Translations under genes and position numbers: made by a program
The notes under the pieces: generated by a model
Database searches by the model: none
What the model was told of the DNA's origin: nothing
Seen by the model: only the letters and a program-made list of their open reading frames with translations
Source: Silene conica
Lineage: Eukaryota > Streptophyta > Magnoliopsida > Caryophyllales > Caryophyllaceae
DNA length: 64,000 bases
Assembly (NCBI GenBank): GCA_029255685.2
Contig: CM055312.2
Coordinates: 5,046,649-5,110,648 of the forward strand
Direction: 5' to 3'
Shown here: one piece after another, positions 12,332-59,472 of the stretch
Layout: each line of letters begins with the position of its first letter
Position numbering within the stretch: the first letter of the stretch is position 1

Positions 12332-12612
12332 GGCCCTGTTCTTTTGGACTTCAAGTCACTTAACTTAAGTTCACTTCAGATCCTATAAGTTCAGTTCAGT
12401 TCAGTTCCTATAAGTTCAGTTCAGTTCCCATAAGTTCAGTTCAGTTCAGTTCAGTTCCTATAAGTTCAGTTCAGTTCAGTTCCTATAAGTTCAGTTAAGT
12501 TCAGGTCCTATAAGTTCAGTTCAGTTCCTATAAGTTCAGTTCAGTTCAGTTCAGATCCTATAAGTTCAGTTCAGTTCAGTTAAGTTAAGTTTCAGTCCAA
12601 AAGAACAGGGCC
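12332..12612. mobile_element. Tourist-like AGTTC-repeat MITE, compact copy
   Basis: 281 bp. GGCCCTGTTCTTTTGGACT at the left, its complement at the right, TTA duplications at 12329-12331 and 12613-12615. The interior is a near-uninterrupted array of AGTTC and CCTATA units. It is the intact relative of 11081-12259. Confidence 0.85.
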
Positions 12613-12892
12613 TTACTGAATAATATTAATTAAATAGTCATGGATTATCGAAGAACTTTATATAAAGTTTTTCGATTGTGATAAAATGTTCTTAGTTATT
12701 GAGATTGTCAAAATATAACATGACAAAAAAAGAACTTTATATAAGGTTCTTTCATTGCACTTGCTCTTAATTTCTATAGGCGGTATGAGTAATTTTTGGA
12801 CGACAAAAATAAAAAGTGATAAATTTTAAAAAACCGGAGAAATTCCACTTGTTACCCGTTTCTTCTTTCAAAAAAGAAAATTACAACTTAAG

Positions 12893-14150
12893 AGCAAGTG
12901 CAATGAAATTACTCCAAACTATTCGAGTACTTCTCAAAATACTCTATACTTTAATTTAACTACCAATATATCAAACTATTACATAAATTATCTTGTACTA
13001 AAATATAGGGAAGGGCTACCTGCTAATCCGGTTTTTTTCTCATTTTAACCTTTTTTTTTTATCTCCTCTCTTTAAGCTTATTTTACTACTTTTCTGAGTT
13101 TATTCTCTTATTCATACTCATTTCACTGGTAATTAAAAAGTTACCAATCTCTTCAAGCTTCACTAATTAAAAACCTTAATCTTATTTTATTTGAGCTCTA
13201 CGGTAAACTCATCTCAAATCTCCCATGGCGGCATCCAAGGAAGCACAAGACTAAGTAAAAATACCTATTTTCAAAAACATCAATTAATATTACTGCTAAT
13301 TTTGCGGTATTTGCAGTTCCAAAAAAAAACAAATTATCACATATCTCCTCTCTGAACTTCATGTCTTTTTTCTTAATTTTCCTAGTTTTGTTATTATTAA
13401 TTTATGTTTTTAGCTAATTTAATCATATGAGTTTTATTGATTTTGTTAAATACTTAATGGGTAGTTGTTGGATTTAGATTTCAATGTAATTTGATTCTTA
13501 CCTAGTCCTGGGATGATATGCTGGATAACGGCTTGTAGAGGAACGGTGCTATTAATTAGTTTACTAATTTGTCTTTAATTTGTGTTTTTAATTGTTTTGA
13601 TTTCATGGATTTTGTTTGATTTTACTAAATATATAATGAGTAGTGTTTGGATTTGAGTTTTATTGATTACTTCAATGAGATAAGGAAATATGAATACAAA
13701 TATTCCCCTACTTTTTAAATTTTATTTTCTGAATTTGTGTTTTTAGTTGTTTTGATTACATGGATTTTTGTTTACTTTTGTTAAATATTAATGGGTATTT
13801 GTTGAATCTGGATTTGAATGACTATAGGAGACAAAGAAGATGGAAAAATAGAGTTTTTTTAAGTTGCAATCAATTACTAATAACAAGGGAGCTTGAAGAT
13901 GAAGATCTTGTAAAAAGTGGTATCCGCGTTAGCTTTACCTGTTATTATAGGTCAACAAAGAGTCTATTCTGTTAAAAGATAACATATGTAATAATTCGGT
14001 ATATTTATAGTTAAATTAAAGGTTAGAGTATTTTGAGAAGTACCCCAATAGTTTGGAGTATTCTAGTAAAAAAAACCCTATAGTATATTATGATTTATGA
14101 GTATAAAAAGGTTCTATTTAAAAGGCGTTGCACTACCAAAAGAGCCGTTA
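12893..14150. mobile_element. Long-TIR non-autonomous DNA element
   Basis: A roughly 50 bp left arm (ACTCCAAACTATTCGAGTAC .. CTTCTCAAAATACTCTA ..) at 12911-12961 returns in inverted form at about 14010-14062. The outer left edge AAGAGCAAGTGCAATGAAA resembles the Harbinger end at 12766. The interior has no transposase. The repeated phrase TTGTTTTGATT..ATGGATTTTGTTT (13590, 13746) is a short internal duplication. The exact right border is unclear. Confidence 0.55.
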
Positions 14151-14160
14151 GCTTATACCT

Positions 14161-14360
14161 TCTTTCACAAATTCTCATTTGTGACTGTAGTATACATTGT
14201 AAACTTGTGACGGGTTAAATAAAATTTATTTGAGAAGATAAGAATAAACCTTTGTGATTACCTATACACATTTACTTTTGTTTTATCTACCTATATAGAT
14301 ATTATTGGACCCGTCACAAGCTTGTAACGGATAACCCGTTACAAAGGAGAGTTATTGATC
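14161..14360. repeat. CACAAATTCTCATTTGTGAC-type MITE
   Basis: Left TTTGTGAC and right GACCCGTCACAAGCTTGTAACGG with the complementary core. It is the same motif family as at 10974, 12285, 42713, 43588, 55103, 59278 and 59513. No coding. Confidence 0.5.
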
Positions 14361-16190
14361 TTCTTTATATGGCAAATATCATATGGACATATTCCTACAT
14401 TGGCTTGTATATGGAGGGGTGCAGGCAGGGGATGTACCCGTACCCCTGTTAAAAAATAAGTACTGTATAATTTTGTATAATTAATAGACATATTAACTAT
14501 GTTGGTCTAGTGGTTGGTGCAGATTTTCCTTATTTAAGGTAAGTGTATCATTATTTGTAAGACTTTCAAAAAAAACTCTGTCACATGAGCTTTTCATTTT
14601 TATTATTTCTTTATTGTTCAGACTCACCCCATACCTACCTCAGATTTTATACATTATCCGTCAGACTCATCTCAGACTCTATTTTTTACATCACATTGAC
14701 ACATAAAATCCACTCATACGTTCCTACTCAATAATGCGAAGAAAATGAGATTTTTTATTAAATGAAAAAAAGACTGATGTTAAATATATTATACGTAAGA
14801 TAAATTCAAAAAAAATTACGATTTAAAAATCATATATATAAACAACATAGACCACATCGACCACATAGACCACGTAGATGGGTTAAGTCGAATAATTGTG
14901 TGGATGAGAAGAAATTTAAGTGGGTATTGCAAGGAATTCATAAACAATAAAGTAATGAAAAATGCAAGGTAGCTTCGTGACGAATATAGTACAATGTAAA
15001 AAGATAGTTTTTTAGTCATATTTGTATGATAATAGTTTTTGTATATATATATTATTTTTTTTCTGTACATTTTTAACTTAATATTTACAGATGAAACGGT
15101 TGTTTTATAAGGCGATGGTTGATTTAAACAGGATGTGTCAATTTTTTAATATGTGTCAAATTTTTGAAGGGGGAGGTCCTGAAGAAGGATATAAGTGTTT
15201 TGAGAGGTAAGATTACTCTCTAGCGTTTAAGAGTGTAACCTATATAAAAGTATATAACAAGAACCATTATACATGAATTGGAAAAAATATTCTCACTGAT
15301 TAATGTATACAAAATAGGGAATATATAGCCTGTTCATGCAATATTTAATAAATTTAGACACTTTTTAAATTCTTATGCAAAATCATAAATTTAATTCATA
15401 TCGTGTGATGACTATTTTGGAACATTTTGGAAAATTTTGGAAAAAATATTCTCACATCACTGATTAAGCATTTCCACAACAATGAGATCCAATCGAATTG
15501 TCAAATTGACGGAAAGAACATACAATATTTTTAATTCCCGTAAATATATATTGTAAGATGTGATTAAATTTTGGAATATATTGGAAAAAAATATTCTCAC
15601 ATCACTAATTCATTAATTTGTGTATCATCTTATTCTAAATTGTCAAATTATCTTTCCACTTAGAGAGTATTTAGCAAATTATGTCTCAGAGTTATTCAAA
15701 TCACGTGTATCAATTATGTCTCGGCACCCGTTTGTATGTCAAAGTTATTTATTAAAATTGATAAAACCCGTGCAAACTGTATTTGTAATGATCTTTGACA
15801 TACCGTAAGGTGATCCAAAGAAATAAATAAAGTTATATTTTTCCGCCCAAATGCAATAGTCTATGTATAAACCGTAATACTTTATCTTAACTACACACTC
15901 TTAAGGTACCAACACCGCTCTCCTCTCATTCTTAAGATTTGTGATGAATCTTTGCCCGTCCTATTTTTAAGAAAAATTCCATATTCATCAATCTCATTAC
16001 CACTACACGTTTGGCAAATTTTAAGATTAGTTGTACATCTTTAACCCTTATTTCCTCCACTATTATATACGAAGTATAATTTTCTTATATCCTTCTAATT
16101 TCAAACTTATTTTTATCTCTTCAAACATACTCTGCAGCAAAATAAACATATATGATCGAATCTTTTTAGTATATATTACCTTGAAATATA
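14361..16190. other. Unassigned AT-rich region
   Basis: No gene. A tRNA-like A-box stretch TTGGTCTAGTGGTTGGTGC at about 14503 sits beside CCCGTACCCCTGTTA and may be a hAT-MITE scrap. The phrase TTGGAAAAAATATTCTCAC recurs at about 15278, 15437 and 15583, a dispersed short repeat. Confidence 0.35.
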
Positions 16191-16195
16191 TATAT

Positions 16196-18058
16196 TCTAT
16201 ATATAAGTATAGTATAAAAATCACTATCCATTAAACTTGACACGTGTATGTTACCGTCAAATCTTTTCCCAACCCAATCAACTCTTAAGGATGCATACAA
16301 ATATTTATTTTTGATATTGTCATTTTAGATTATTACCTTCCTTAAAAAAACTATTCTATCATTCTTAAACATTATATTTTTCCAAAATACAAGTTTAGTA
16401 GCTTCTAATGTCATACTCTTAGTCATACATCAATTTCTGCAATTAATTTTTGTATTATAATTGAATTTTGATGTAAGTTTTCTGCATCGTTAAGTTGATT
16501 TATACAAATATCTATATACGATAATTCTTGTGTGAGACGGTCTTACACGTAAAACGTTCCCATTATATAACAAGAAAACTCATTTATTAGTATTAATTGA
16601 GCAGACTTATTATAAAGAAATGGACCGTCTCACGGTGTGAGATCGTCTTATTCTAGAATTAAATGAACAAACTTGACATGTGTAACACTACCGTTAAATG
16701 TATTATATACATGGTCAAAATTTTACTCTTAATGTCAATAAATGGAGAAAAGTTTTGGGAGTATGTCTTGCTTAATACCGTCTTAACTTAGTACATTTCA
16801 AAACCTTTTTTATGTTCCCCTCTATTATAATCTATTGTGAGAATCGACTTAAATTATGACGGTCTTAAATACTAGAACAATGTTAATGATAAAAACTAAT
16901 ATACATGTATGATTAAGTTGGCATAGTTATTTTCAAATATGGTAAAAGATTGATGATGATGCACACTTAAGCTTGCCAAACGGGTCGGCCGGGCTGGGTC
17001 TCAGATGTGGTCAAAATAAGGGTCAGTAAAACAAGGGTCTGATTGGGGTCGGAATACGAGTCGGAGAAAAGATTATTACGTCTTTTATTTTATCATTTTG
17101 CAGCAGAAAAAGCATACATTTAAAATTAAATCATGTTTTATATTAATAATATTATTATATTCATTATTTTAATAATTATTATATCATTTAATGTTTAAAA
17201 GTTATATAACATTGACATGTAAGTTGATTTTTTAATTAAAATCTTAAAATTCTATTTGTTATTTCAAATGTAATATAAAAATATTAACATTTAACAATAT
17301 TTTAAATTTTTTTTCAAACCATCGGGTTCAACGGGTTGGTCGAATTTCAACCATAAAATAACGGGTTATTTTAGGTTCAGGTCATTTCGGTTTGTGGGTC
17401 AAGATTTATGGGTGTTTGACCCTAAAAAGACGGATCAAATCGGGTCGAGTTGAGTCGGGTTTACGAGTTAAGTCATGTTTTGACAGGTCTAAAGCATACA
17501 ACCTTTTTTTAGTGGTCTTCTTAATGCTTATTCTACTTTCTGAAACATAAAATTTAATAATACATCCTTAAAATATTTTTACCCATCCTACATTTATGAG
17601 CTTGGTATTAATTTTATTTTGAAAGGAATGTATATACTTGCCAGTTTTTATGAGGCGATTCTAAATTAGTTGGCTAAAACTTTTTATTGGTGAGTATTTT
17701 AGTGATCCATTAATTTGTGTTACCTCTCTGTCTCAATTATATGTATATCTTTGGTTAAAATACAACTCAACACTTAAAAATAAAAATAAAAATATAATTG
17801 GCAAGGATTATATATAAATTCTTTTGGTCAATTCATTGCAGCAAAGATTATAATATCTTTCTTTTTTATAGGTCAATCTTACATATCATTATGGACTCGG
17901 TTTAATAGTTAACACAGTGAGGCAACATTTTAATTTTAATCTAAAGTAGATCATTTACATAAAATGTTATATATTCTTTTTACTACGTACAATGATATTT
18001 TAAAATTGTAAAACTTCATCTATACATCCCGTGCAACTTTGCACGGGTTCTAAACTTG
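16196..18058 (+). mobile_element. Probable Helitron (non-autonomous)
   Basis: 5' TCTATATATAAGTATAG followed by ACACGTGT; 3' hairpin CCCGTGCAACTTTGCACGGG then CTTG|T, a worn CTAG. It encloses a hAT-like stretch (about 16971-17492) with many GGGTC units. No Rep/helicase. Confidence 0.5.
16971..17492. mobile_element. GGGTC-rich hAT-like MITE
   Basis: Left GCCAAACGGGTCGG and right CATGTTTTGACAGGTCTA resemble the ends of the element at 44055-45093. The arms are rich in CGGGTC; the middle is AT-rich. The target duplication is not recognisable. Confidence 0.5.
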
Positions 18059-18204
18059 TTTGAATAGTACAAGCAAATGTCAATAGCTTGCAATTTTCAC
18101 ATAAATAAATATAAACAAGGCAATTTTATTATTTTTATATCAAGAAAAAAAAGTATTATGATTTATTTTTTATTTACATGGTGACAAGTTTTATGATATC
18201 ACAA

Positions 18205-18244
18205 ATAATTTAGTATCCGTGCATCGCACGGGCTAAAATACTAG
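18205..18244 (+). mobile_element. Helitron 3' terminus
   Basis: Hairpin CCGTGCATCGCACGG followed by CTAG (18241-18244) and T. The 5' end was not identified. Confidence 0.6.
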
Positions 18245-18336
18245 TTTACATTAAAAGTGGGCTCAAGACTTACCCAAAGTATTAAGTTGAGTCTTCAATT
18301 TTCAAGACTCAACTAAAGACTTTGGATTATTGGTAA

Positions 18337-18380
18337 CTAGTTTTTTTTGCCCGTGCGTTGCACGGATACTAAAATAATGG
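18337..18380 (-). mobile_element. Helitron 3' terminus, opposite strand
   Basis: Reading the minus strand: CCGTGCAACGCACGGGC, a short A-run, then CTAG ending at 18337 and T. It faces the terminus at 18244 across about 90 bp. Its body extends rightwards; the 5' end was not found. Confidence 0.6.
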
Positions 18381-21300
18381 GTGATAAATTTCACGATAAA
18401 ATGGGATATGGTACATAGTTTATATGTAAGATTTTATATATGCCACATGACCAACAAATAATTCCCATCAACATAATATTGACATGGAAATAAATAAATG
18501 TTTAATTAATAAATATTTTTTGTTAGGAAAAAAAATCAAGATAAAGTTTATACAAATGATACTTCGAAAAAAATTAATATCTACTTTACATAATCAGCTC
18601 AATGATGTAAGTGATCTCCTTAATTCTTTGGAATAACAAACCATAACTAATCATTGTTCGATCAAATGGCAGCTACCAAAAACATTCAGAAGTTGTTACA
18701 TTGTTATATCTCCCGGTCAAACTATAAACGTACTCTTGAATGTGAATGAAGCTACAACGCCCATGGCTACCACTGCTTATGATGACCAACCCCACCCCCA
18801 TCCCCCAAAAAAACAATCATTAGATAACACTACAACCACCATAATCATTCATTATGCCGGAAATCGACATCTGATTTACTCTCCGATAAAATGATCTATT
18901 CTTCCTTTGTTTAATGATACTGTTCATACCAGTGCATGCAGTAATTGAGATATACCTTTTGCAAACTCAACATGATTTCATCCCCAATCAATTTTCGCGC
19001 ATAATATCAACTTAACCAACCACCCCAATCTTGCCCCATTTTCTCGTTTGAAACAAAATATTTCTCGCAAACCCCTATTTATATATTCCTTATTCGTTCA
19101 CACATGATCTAAAACAACCTCGTCCCTTGAAAGATCCTTCTTCAAAACTTATCTCAAATTTACTCAACCAAGTGAAAAACTAAACCCCTACCTTTAAAAA
19201 TCCATCATCTAATGTAAGTTAACCCTTACTCTTGACAATGTTCTTAGGATTAAGATTTACTTTGGATCGATGGTGTCGAAATTTAAGCATATTCATATGA
19301 TTTGTAGAGGTTTCTTGCCATTGTTCATGATACCTATTTATTTTAAGCAAGTAATATTTTATTGATAAATAACCATAATTCTGATCACTATCATTAACAA
19401 ACTTAACACCCTCCACCAATGTACATTCCCCCACCCCCACACCCACACACACACACACTAAATTTACCCTCAAATAGAACATCGAGGACACCTTATTAGT
19501 CCTTGCTACTTGAAACAACCTTCAATCAACTACCACTACCTTGCTACATGTTTTACGTCAATCCTAAATCGTATTCAGCTCCATAAAACACCAATCCCTT
19601 ACACCAATTGGATCCTCGTCACCCTTATCGAAGACAATTCATTTCTCTTTCAACAAAGAAAAGTTTAAGAAACAATCTTCCTTATTTCTCCCCCTCTCTC
19701 TCTCCGTTCCTAGTCTTTTCCCTTCCCTGTTTTCTCATCCCCTCTCACTGCCTCATTTCTGATACTCAAACAAAGTGTTCGAGTACTATGTTGGTAAATC
19801 AAATAATTTTTAATATTATATAAGTATATAGACACGAAGTTTGCTAATTATTTCATTTTGCATAAATATATCATACTCTCTCCATCTCACTTTTATTATC
19901 TCTTTTACTTCAAATTTTATCTTATAATTATGGCCCTCTTTATAAATCTAGTAAGAAAAAAATTTAACCAACCAACTCGCCGCAATTATCCACGTTCCCA
20001 CTCGAAACGACTCTTAACCCGCTACTAAAACCATTAGGTTCACAAATAAAACGGTCTAAAATTCAAAGTTTTCACCAATCCTGCTTCCATCCCCTCTACA
20101 CCTTCAATGAAATTAACTACCACCAAATTCGATGCAGTTAGCCTTATTACTATCTCATTATTGACAATTTGACACCCTTTTCTTAGCCGATAAACCTAAA
20201 ATATCCAAGTTACCTTTCTTTCGCGGAACACCCACACTTAACCCCCAAAAGTCATTTCTCTTTTTTGAAAAGTTCATTCACCTAACAAAAAATTAACCTC
20301 TACTTTCAAAACCTCTTTTTTACATCCCATAAAGGTGAAGTTGAACATGACAACAAAATGCAGAAACTTAGGTTTAGTTTGATAACGGCAGATTGAACAT
20401 TTTTTTAGCATTTTGAGAGTTTTTACACTATTTAAATAGCAAAGTGTTATTTTGAGTGTTAATTGTCGACATATTGAAATAGTAGACTGAGGTGTAATTT
20501 CCTATTTTACATTATGACCCTTTAATTAGTGCAGTATATTATAAAAAAAATAAAAATTGAGTTTTTTTAACTCTAAGTTAAGATCGAACTCTATCTTTAT
20601 CGTAATTATAACTAATATTCTTAGGTAAATATATAAATCTAAGTAAGTTCAAATATGTTGGCTAAAAATCACAAATTATACGAAGTAGTATATTCAATTT
20701 TTGTTTTTTTAATAGGACATAATTGTCATAAACTATAATTAGAATATTAATGCAGTAGATAAGTAGAGAAGAGTTGCTAAGTGCGTGACCCGCTTCGAGT
20801 TTTAATTTTTTTTCAATTATTTTTATGTTTTTGCCTAAGGGTGTTTATAGCATCAAATTATGTATGAATAATATGTTTCATCCTTCCCAATCTATATCTC
20901 TCCCTAAATTATAATAATAATAATGTCCTCAATTTACAAAAAGAAAATAAAATGGTATAGCATAACAATAATTAGTTTGGTCCATATAATTGAATAGTAC
21001 CGTTTTTTATGCATGTAAAGTTGTCATAATTAGTTTGGTCTATATTCTTCAATAGTCTCGTTTTATGTGTGCTTTTGTGACTTTTATTTTAATGTTGATT
21101 GTTGCTTAAAGTGACTCTCTAACCTTATACATATTTTTATGATAAATGTATATACCTATTTTATCTTTAACCCTCATCTGAATTATTTTATCACTCTTGG
21201 CACCATTTTTACTTTCAATTGTAAAACAATTGCACAGTAAAGTTTTTAAGACACATACTCATTTGTCATAATATGATATATCATTTCGCAAATTAGCATC

Positions 21301-21830
21301 AACTTTTTTTGCCTTTTTAACACGCTTTAAAAAATAGATATCAAACTTTATAGTTATCAATAATTTTGTAAATATCGTATTTAAGTTTGGATTAATATAC
21401 TTTTATATACTTTATAAAATAAAAAATGGATGTAAATAATATAATAATAAATTATCGATAGAAGTTGAAGTGTTTAGGGAGGGAATTAACACTAAAATTA
21501 GTAGGTGAAATATATATATGTCTTTTACAAAGTAAACCGGGTATTATGCATATTTGAACATGATGACATTAGAAATAACAAAAGATGTAGGGGTGCATTT
21601 TAGCGTTTATTTTGCTCTTTACATGAAAATTTCATGTAGTACGTATTATGTATGCACATTTGTCACAACCCAACTCGGTCGAGGGCCTTTTGGGCTTTCT
21701 AACGCCTCTATTTTTTAATCGGACATTATTACAATTTTTTTATATTGTTAATCTTTAACAAATATTTGATGTTGTGAATTATCATATTTAACACTTAATA
21801 TAAAAATGGATATTATAAGTATATCAAAGG
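18381..21830. other. Unassigned AT-rich region
   Basis: No convincing gene, splice-linked exons or element ends. There is a small C-rich tract (about 18790-18810), an AC run with CCCACCCC (19430-19458) and Stowaway-like half ends (19875). The open frames here lack any domain. Confidence 0.45.
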
Positions 21831-21879
21831 TTTTTTTTTCCTAATATAATAATAAGTGAACAGATATTAATGGATAATT

Positions 21880-22196
21880 TCCTAATATAAATAAATCGTA
21901 GATAATTAATTTATTTTCTATTTCTAATAGGAAAATTGTATTCCTAGTTCTAATATGAAAATTTTAAATAATTTTTTATTTTTTATTTTTAATAGGAAAA
22001 TTGTAATTAATTAATTTTTTATAATAGTGTGTTGTAAAAGTTAGAGACTACCAATTTATTTCCTATTTCTAATAGGAAAATTGTATTCCTAGTTCTAATA
22101 TGAAAATTTTAAATAATTTATTATTTTCTATTTCTAATAGGAAAATTGTAATTAATTAATATTTTATAATAGTGTTTTGTAAAAGTTGGAGACTAC
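21880..22196. repeat. Tandem duplication, about 145 bp unit, two copies
   Basis: Both copies contain TTTCTAATAGGAAAATTGTA, CCTAGTTCTAATATGAAAAT, and ATAATAGTGT..TTGTAAAAGTT.GAGACTACCA in the same order, about 145 bp apart. Followed by (TTGA)n at 22230-22258. Confidence 0.8.
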
Positions 22197-22259
22197 CACA
22201 CGCTTAGAAAAAAGCCTCTTTTAATTATATATATTGATTGATTGATTGATTGATTGATT

Positions 22260-23311
22260 TTAAGTGAATCTTGTCTTTAAGACTTACCAAATCTGGTCTT
22301 TAAGACCGCCAATAATCTTACCTCAAGGGTTCAATACTTCTAATAAACAACTTTTGTTCAATATTTTTTTACCATTTGTTTTATTGATATTTTTTCCAAT
22401 TGCACAATAACCTATATTGTTAGAACTAAATTTTTATAATATAAACATAATTCCGCAATTTTTATAATTTCGTCAATTTTCAGCACCCGTGTCCAATGAG
22501 TCCTAGATACACCCCCGTATTCTTAGCATATTATTAACATATTATTAGCATATCCTTCCCAAAAATATGAACATGTACAGATGTACTTTGTAGTATATAA
22601 GCTTCGTATATTATCAGTATCACATGCAAAGAATTAAATCCTTGTATAGCAATGGAACAACAAAATAGGGATTCAACACCATTTATAATTTCTGGGTATT
22701 GATTTTTTTGCTTTTTTTGAGAGGATTTACTCTCTCTAAGAATTTAGTTCTTAAACTTTGATGATCCACAATGAGGAACCTTTAACTTGCAATTGGAAAC
22801 AGATAGCACAAAGCCACAAATAAAAGGTAAATTATAGGAGTAACTAAATTTAAAAGTGAGATTATTAGCAAGGCTCCCTTATACTATTAGTTTTGTCACT
22901 AATTTTTATTATTTTTCGCTGTTCAAATTACTTTTACTTATTCACCAGACTTGTCTCACCTCTTTTGTTTTGCAAAAAAAATATATAGATCCATTCTTTG
23001 GATAATTTCCATTAAAAATAACATCAACCCTTACTCAAAGTCTTAAATTGAATCAAGATTTTATTAAGACTTTGGTAGAATACTGATAACTAGTGAGTCT
23101 TATTTAAAACTTATCAAAATCTTATCTCAAGAATACCAATAATTTTACCCTAAACCAATTCATCACGCTAAGAACGCGCTATTGGTTGAAAACTATGTTT
23201 TATCTATCGAATGAGTAGGTAAATTTTGGATATTGGCGTAGGCCGAAGGGCGGACGTAAGGAGTAAGTATTGGGAACTCTGAAATAAAGCGATATAACTA
23301 AAACTTTTTTT
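22260..23311. other. NLR 3' flank
   Basis: AT-rich, no gene. Likely contains the NLR 3' UTR at its right end, but no clear poly(A) signal was settled. A phrase with TTAAGACTTTGG..ACTAG at about 23064 recurs at 18316 and points to a MITE scrap. Confidence 0.4.
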
Positions 23312-57503
<34,192 letters not shown>

Positions 57504-57539
57504 TGTTACTCTCCCAAAACACGCACACACACACTATAT

Positions 57540-58040
57540 ATTTTTTTTGTATTTTTTTTTTGTATTTGAATTTGGCTGAAATAACTCACAAAAATAGGAA
57601 CAAAAAGCTAAAATTAGAAACAACTGACAACGATGGGTATAGTCAAGGAAAAGAAGACGATTAAAAAGATGAAGAACTAGAGGATTAGAACAAAACAATT
57701 AATTTCTTTCACTCACGTTTAACTCTTGAAATTCTTATATGTCTAGAGAAGTATTGTTGCAAGATTTATATACAGTTTAGAATGCCGATTTTGGTAGGTC
57801 TCAATTTGCTGGAACTTCATAAAATATGACCTAAACTGAGTCTACTTTATTTATCATACACAACCGCAGCTTTCGTGCAATCGTGCAATCGTGCTTGCTA
57901 ATAGCTGGAGATATTAGGATGTGCATTGTGCAAAATTCAACGAGACGAACAGTTAATAATTATATAAATTGTTGCAATCAAAGAACGAGTTGTATTTAGG
58001 ACAGTAATATCTAATAATTAAAAAACCAAGTCTTCCCTAG
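57540..58040. other. NLR upstream region
   Basis: Mostly unique AT-rich sequence with the TATA candidate (57764-57772). A repeated GTGCAATCGTGCAATCGTGC lies at about 57874. The Helitron begins just beyond. Confidence 0.5.
57764..57772 (-). promoter_or_regulatory. Candidate TATA box of the NLR gene
   Basis: On the minus strand the stretch reads TATATAAAT, about 265 bp upstream of the ATG at 57503, in an otherwise non-repetitive leader. A start about 30 bp downstream would give a 5' UTR near 230 nt. A second TATA-like run (57533-57540) lies too close to the ATG to serve. This is positional inference only. Confidence 0.4.
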
Positions 58041-59144
58041 TCTATATAATAACATAAAAAGGCTTCTTGAGCCTCTATTGAAGCGACACATAAGCTCATG
58101 CATGACTTGCCACATGTCACTAGCCATCCTACTCAACATTTTATCCATACACTAACAAAAAAGTGGTAATAAACAAAAAGGAAAATTTAAAACCAATTAC
58201 TTGTGCGTTTTTCTATATAAGGAGAAGAGTTGAAGAGGTAAAACTGTTCAACTCTTTATCTTTCCTTCACCCTTCATTGCTCCCTTTCATTATTACTCAT
58301 TTTGCCGTGAACACTAATTTATTTGACGGTTTCAGACTTAAATTTCAGTTTTATTAAGTGCAACCGATTAAAAAGGGTAGACGAATACTATATAAAGAAC
58401 AATAGTTATTTTGTGTGACGGTCTCATCCCGTGTCTTTTTTTTTTTTTTGCAAAATGTGATCATTTTTGGGTAAAAAATAATCACTTTGTCATAAATAAT
58501 CACCACCTTGGAAAAATAGGTCTTTTTTAACCAAGAAAAGTATTCACTATTTGATTAAAAGTGATAAATATTTATCAAAAAGTTGTTACTTTGTTATGGT
58601 TGCACATGCGACTGTCGTAGAATTTGTGTATAAAGAATTACTAAATTGCAAATGCTACTTGGCTTACCGAAAACATTGTGCAGAATGTGCGTTATCTTTT
58701 TTTTCTTCTCTATAACTAAATTTAGGTTAAAACCTATAATAGGGGCTTAATTGAACAATTTCATTTAAATACGTATTATGTTAAACCGTTCATAGTTTAA
58801 AATGTATATTTTATGCGTTAAACTAACTACTAAGTAAAACATATAATAGCTTAATTTAACAATTTCATTTTAATACGTATTATGTTAAAATCGATCATAG
58901 TTTAAAATGTATATTTCATGCATTAAACTAACTATGAGTTAAAACATATAATAGCTTAACTGAACAACTTCATTTAAATACGTATTATATTAAAACGATC
59001 ATATTTTAAATGTATATTTCATGCGTTAAAATAACTATAAGGTATGTAAAAAAACAAACTAAACATGCTACGAGGTATATTTAAAAGGTATTTTCGAAAG
59101 AATCGTCATAAACGCCTCGTGATTTTCACGGGCAACTAAACTAG
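58041..59144 (+). mobile_element. Helitron, non-autonomous, 1.1 kb
   Basis: Begins TCTATATAATAACAT, ends with the hairpin CTCGTGATTTTCACGGG and CTAG (59141-59144)|T. Near its 3' end it holds a three-copy tandem repeat (58720-59040). No Rep/helicase. Confidence 0.6.
58720..59040. repeat. Tandem repeat, about 115 bp unit, three copies
   Basis: Each copy has ACCTATAATAG or ACATATAATAGCTTAA, CAATTTCATTTAAATACG, TATTATGTTAAA, ATAGTTTAAAATGTATATTT and GCGTTAAACTAACTA in order. Confidence 0.88.
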
Positions 59145-59433
59145 TTTATATACTGAAATAGCAGCATCCAAAAATTAAAATAGGACCAGATCAAGTCTTG
59201 TTTATTTATGATTAACGACAGATGCTTGTCTTGTTTCGTAATAGTTGGAGACATGTACATTGTGTTGTATTCAACCGACGCACACATTTTCATTTGTGAT
59301 GGACATATCCGTCACAAACTTGTGACGACGGGTCAATCTTACCCATTTGAATATATAAGGACAAAACACTTTGTGATTCTCTAGGCTCATCTTATCTATA
59401 CCAGTGGCATATACTTGAGCTGGGACAGTTGAA

Positions 59434-59472
<39 letters not shown>

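Larger units (their letters stand above)
10772..12766. mobile_element. Harbinger-type element hosting two further MITEs
   Basis: Inverted ends GAGCAATAGCAATAGAG and (complement) GAGCAAGTGCAATGAAAG, flanked by TTA at 10769-10771 and 12767-12769. Inside are MITEs at about 11081-12259 and 12332-12612. No transposase was found, so it is non-autonomous. Confidence 0.75.

Noticed and set aside
18667-18750. Short frame MAATKNIQKLLHCY..
   Set aside because: Only 27 codons, no splice-linked continuation or known domain.
19219-19823. Frames of 70-100 residues
   Set aside because: Low-complexity, no domain, no conserved splice context; random frames.
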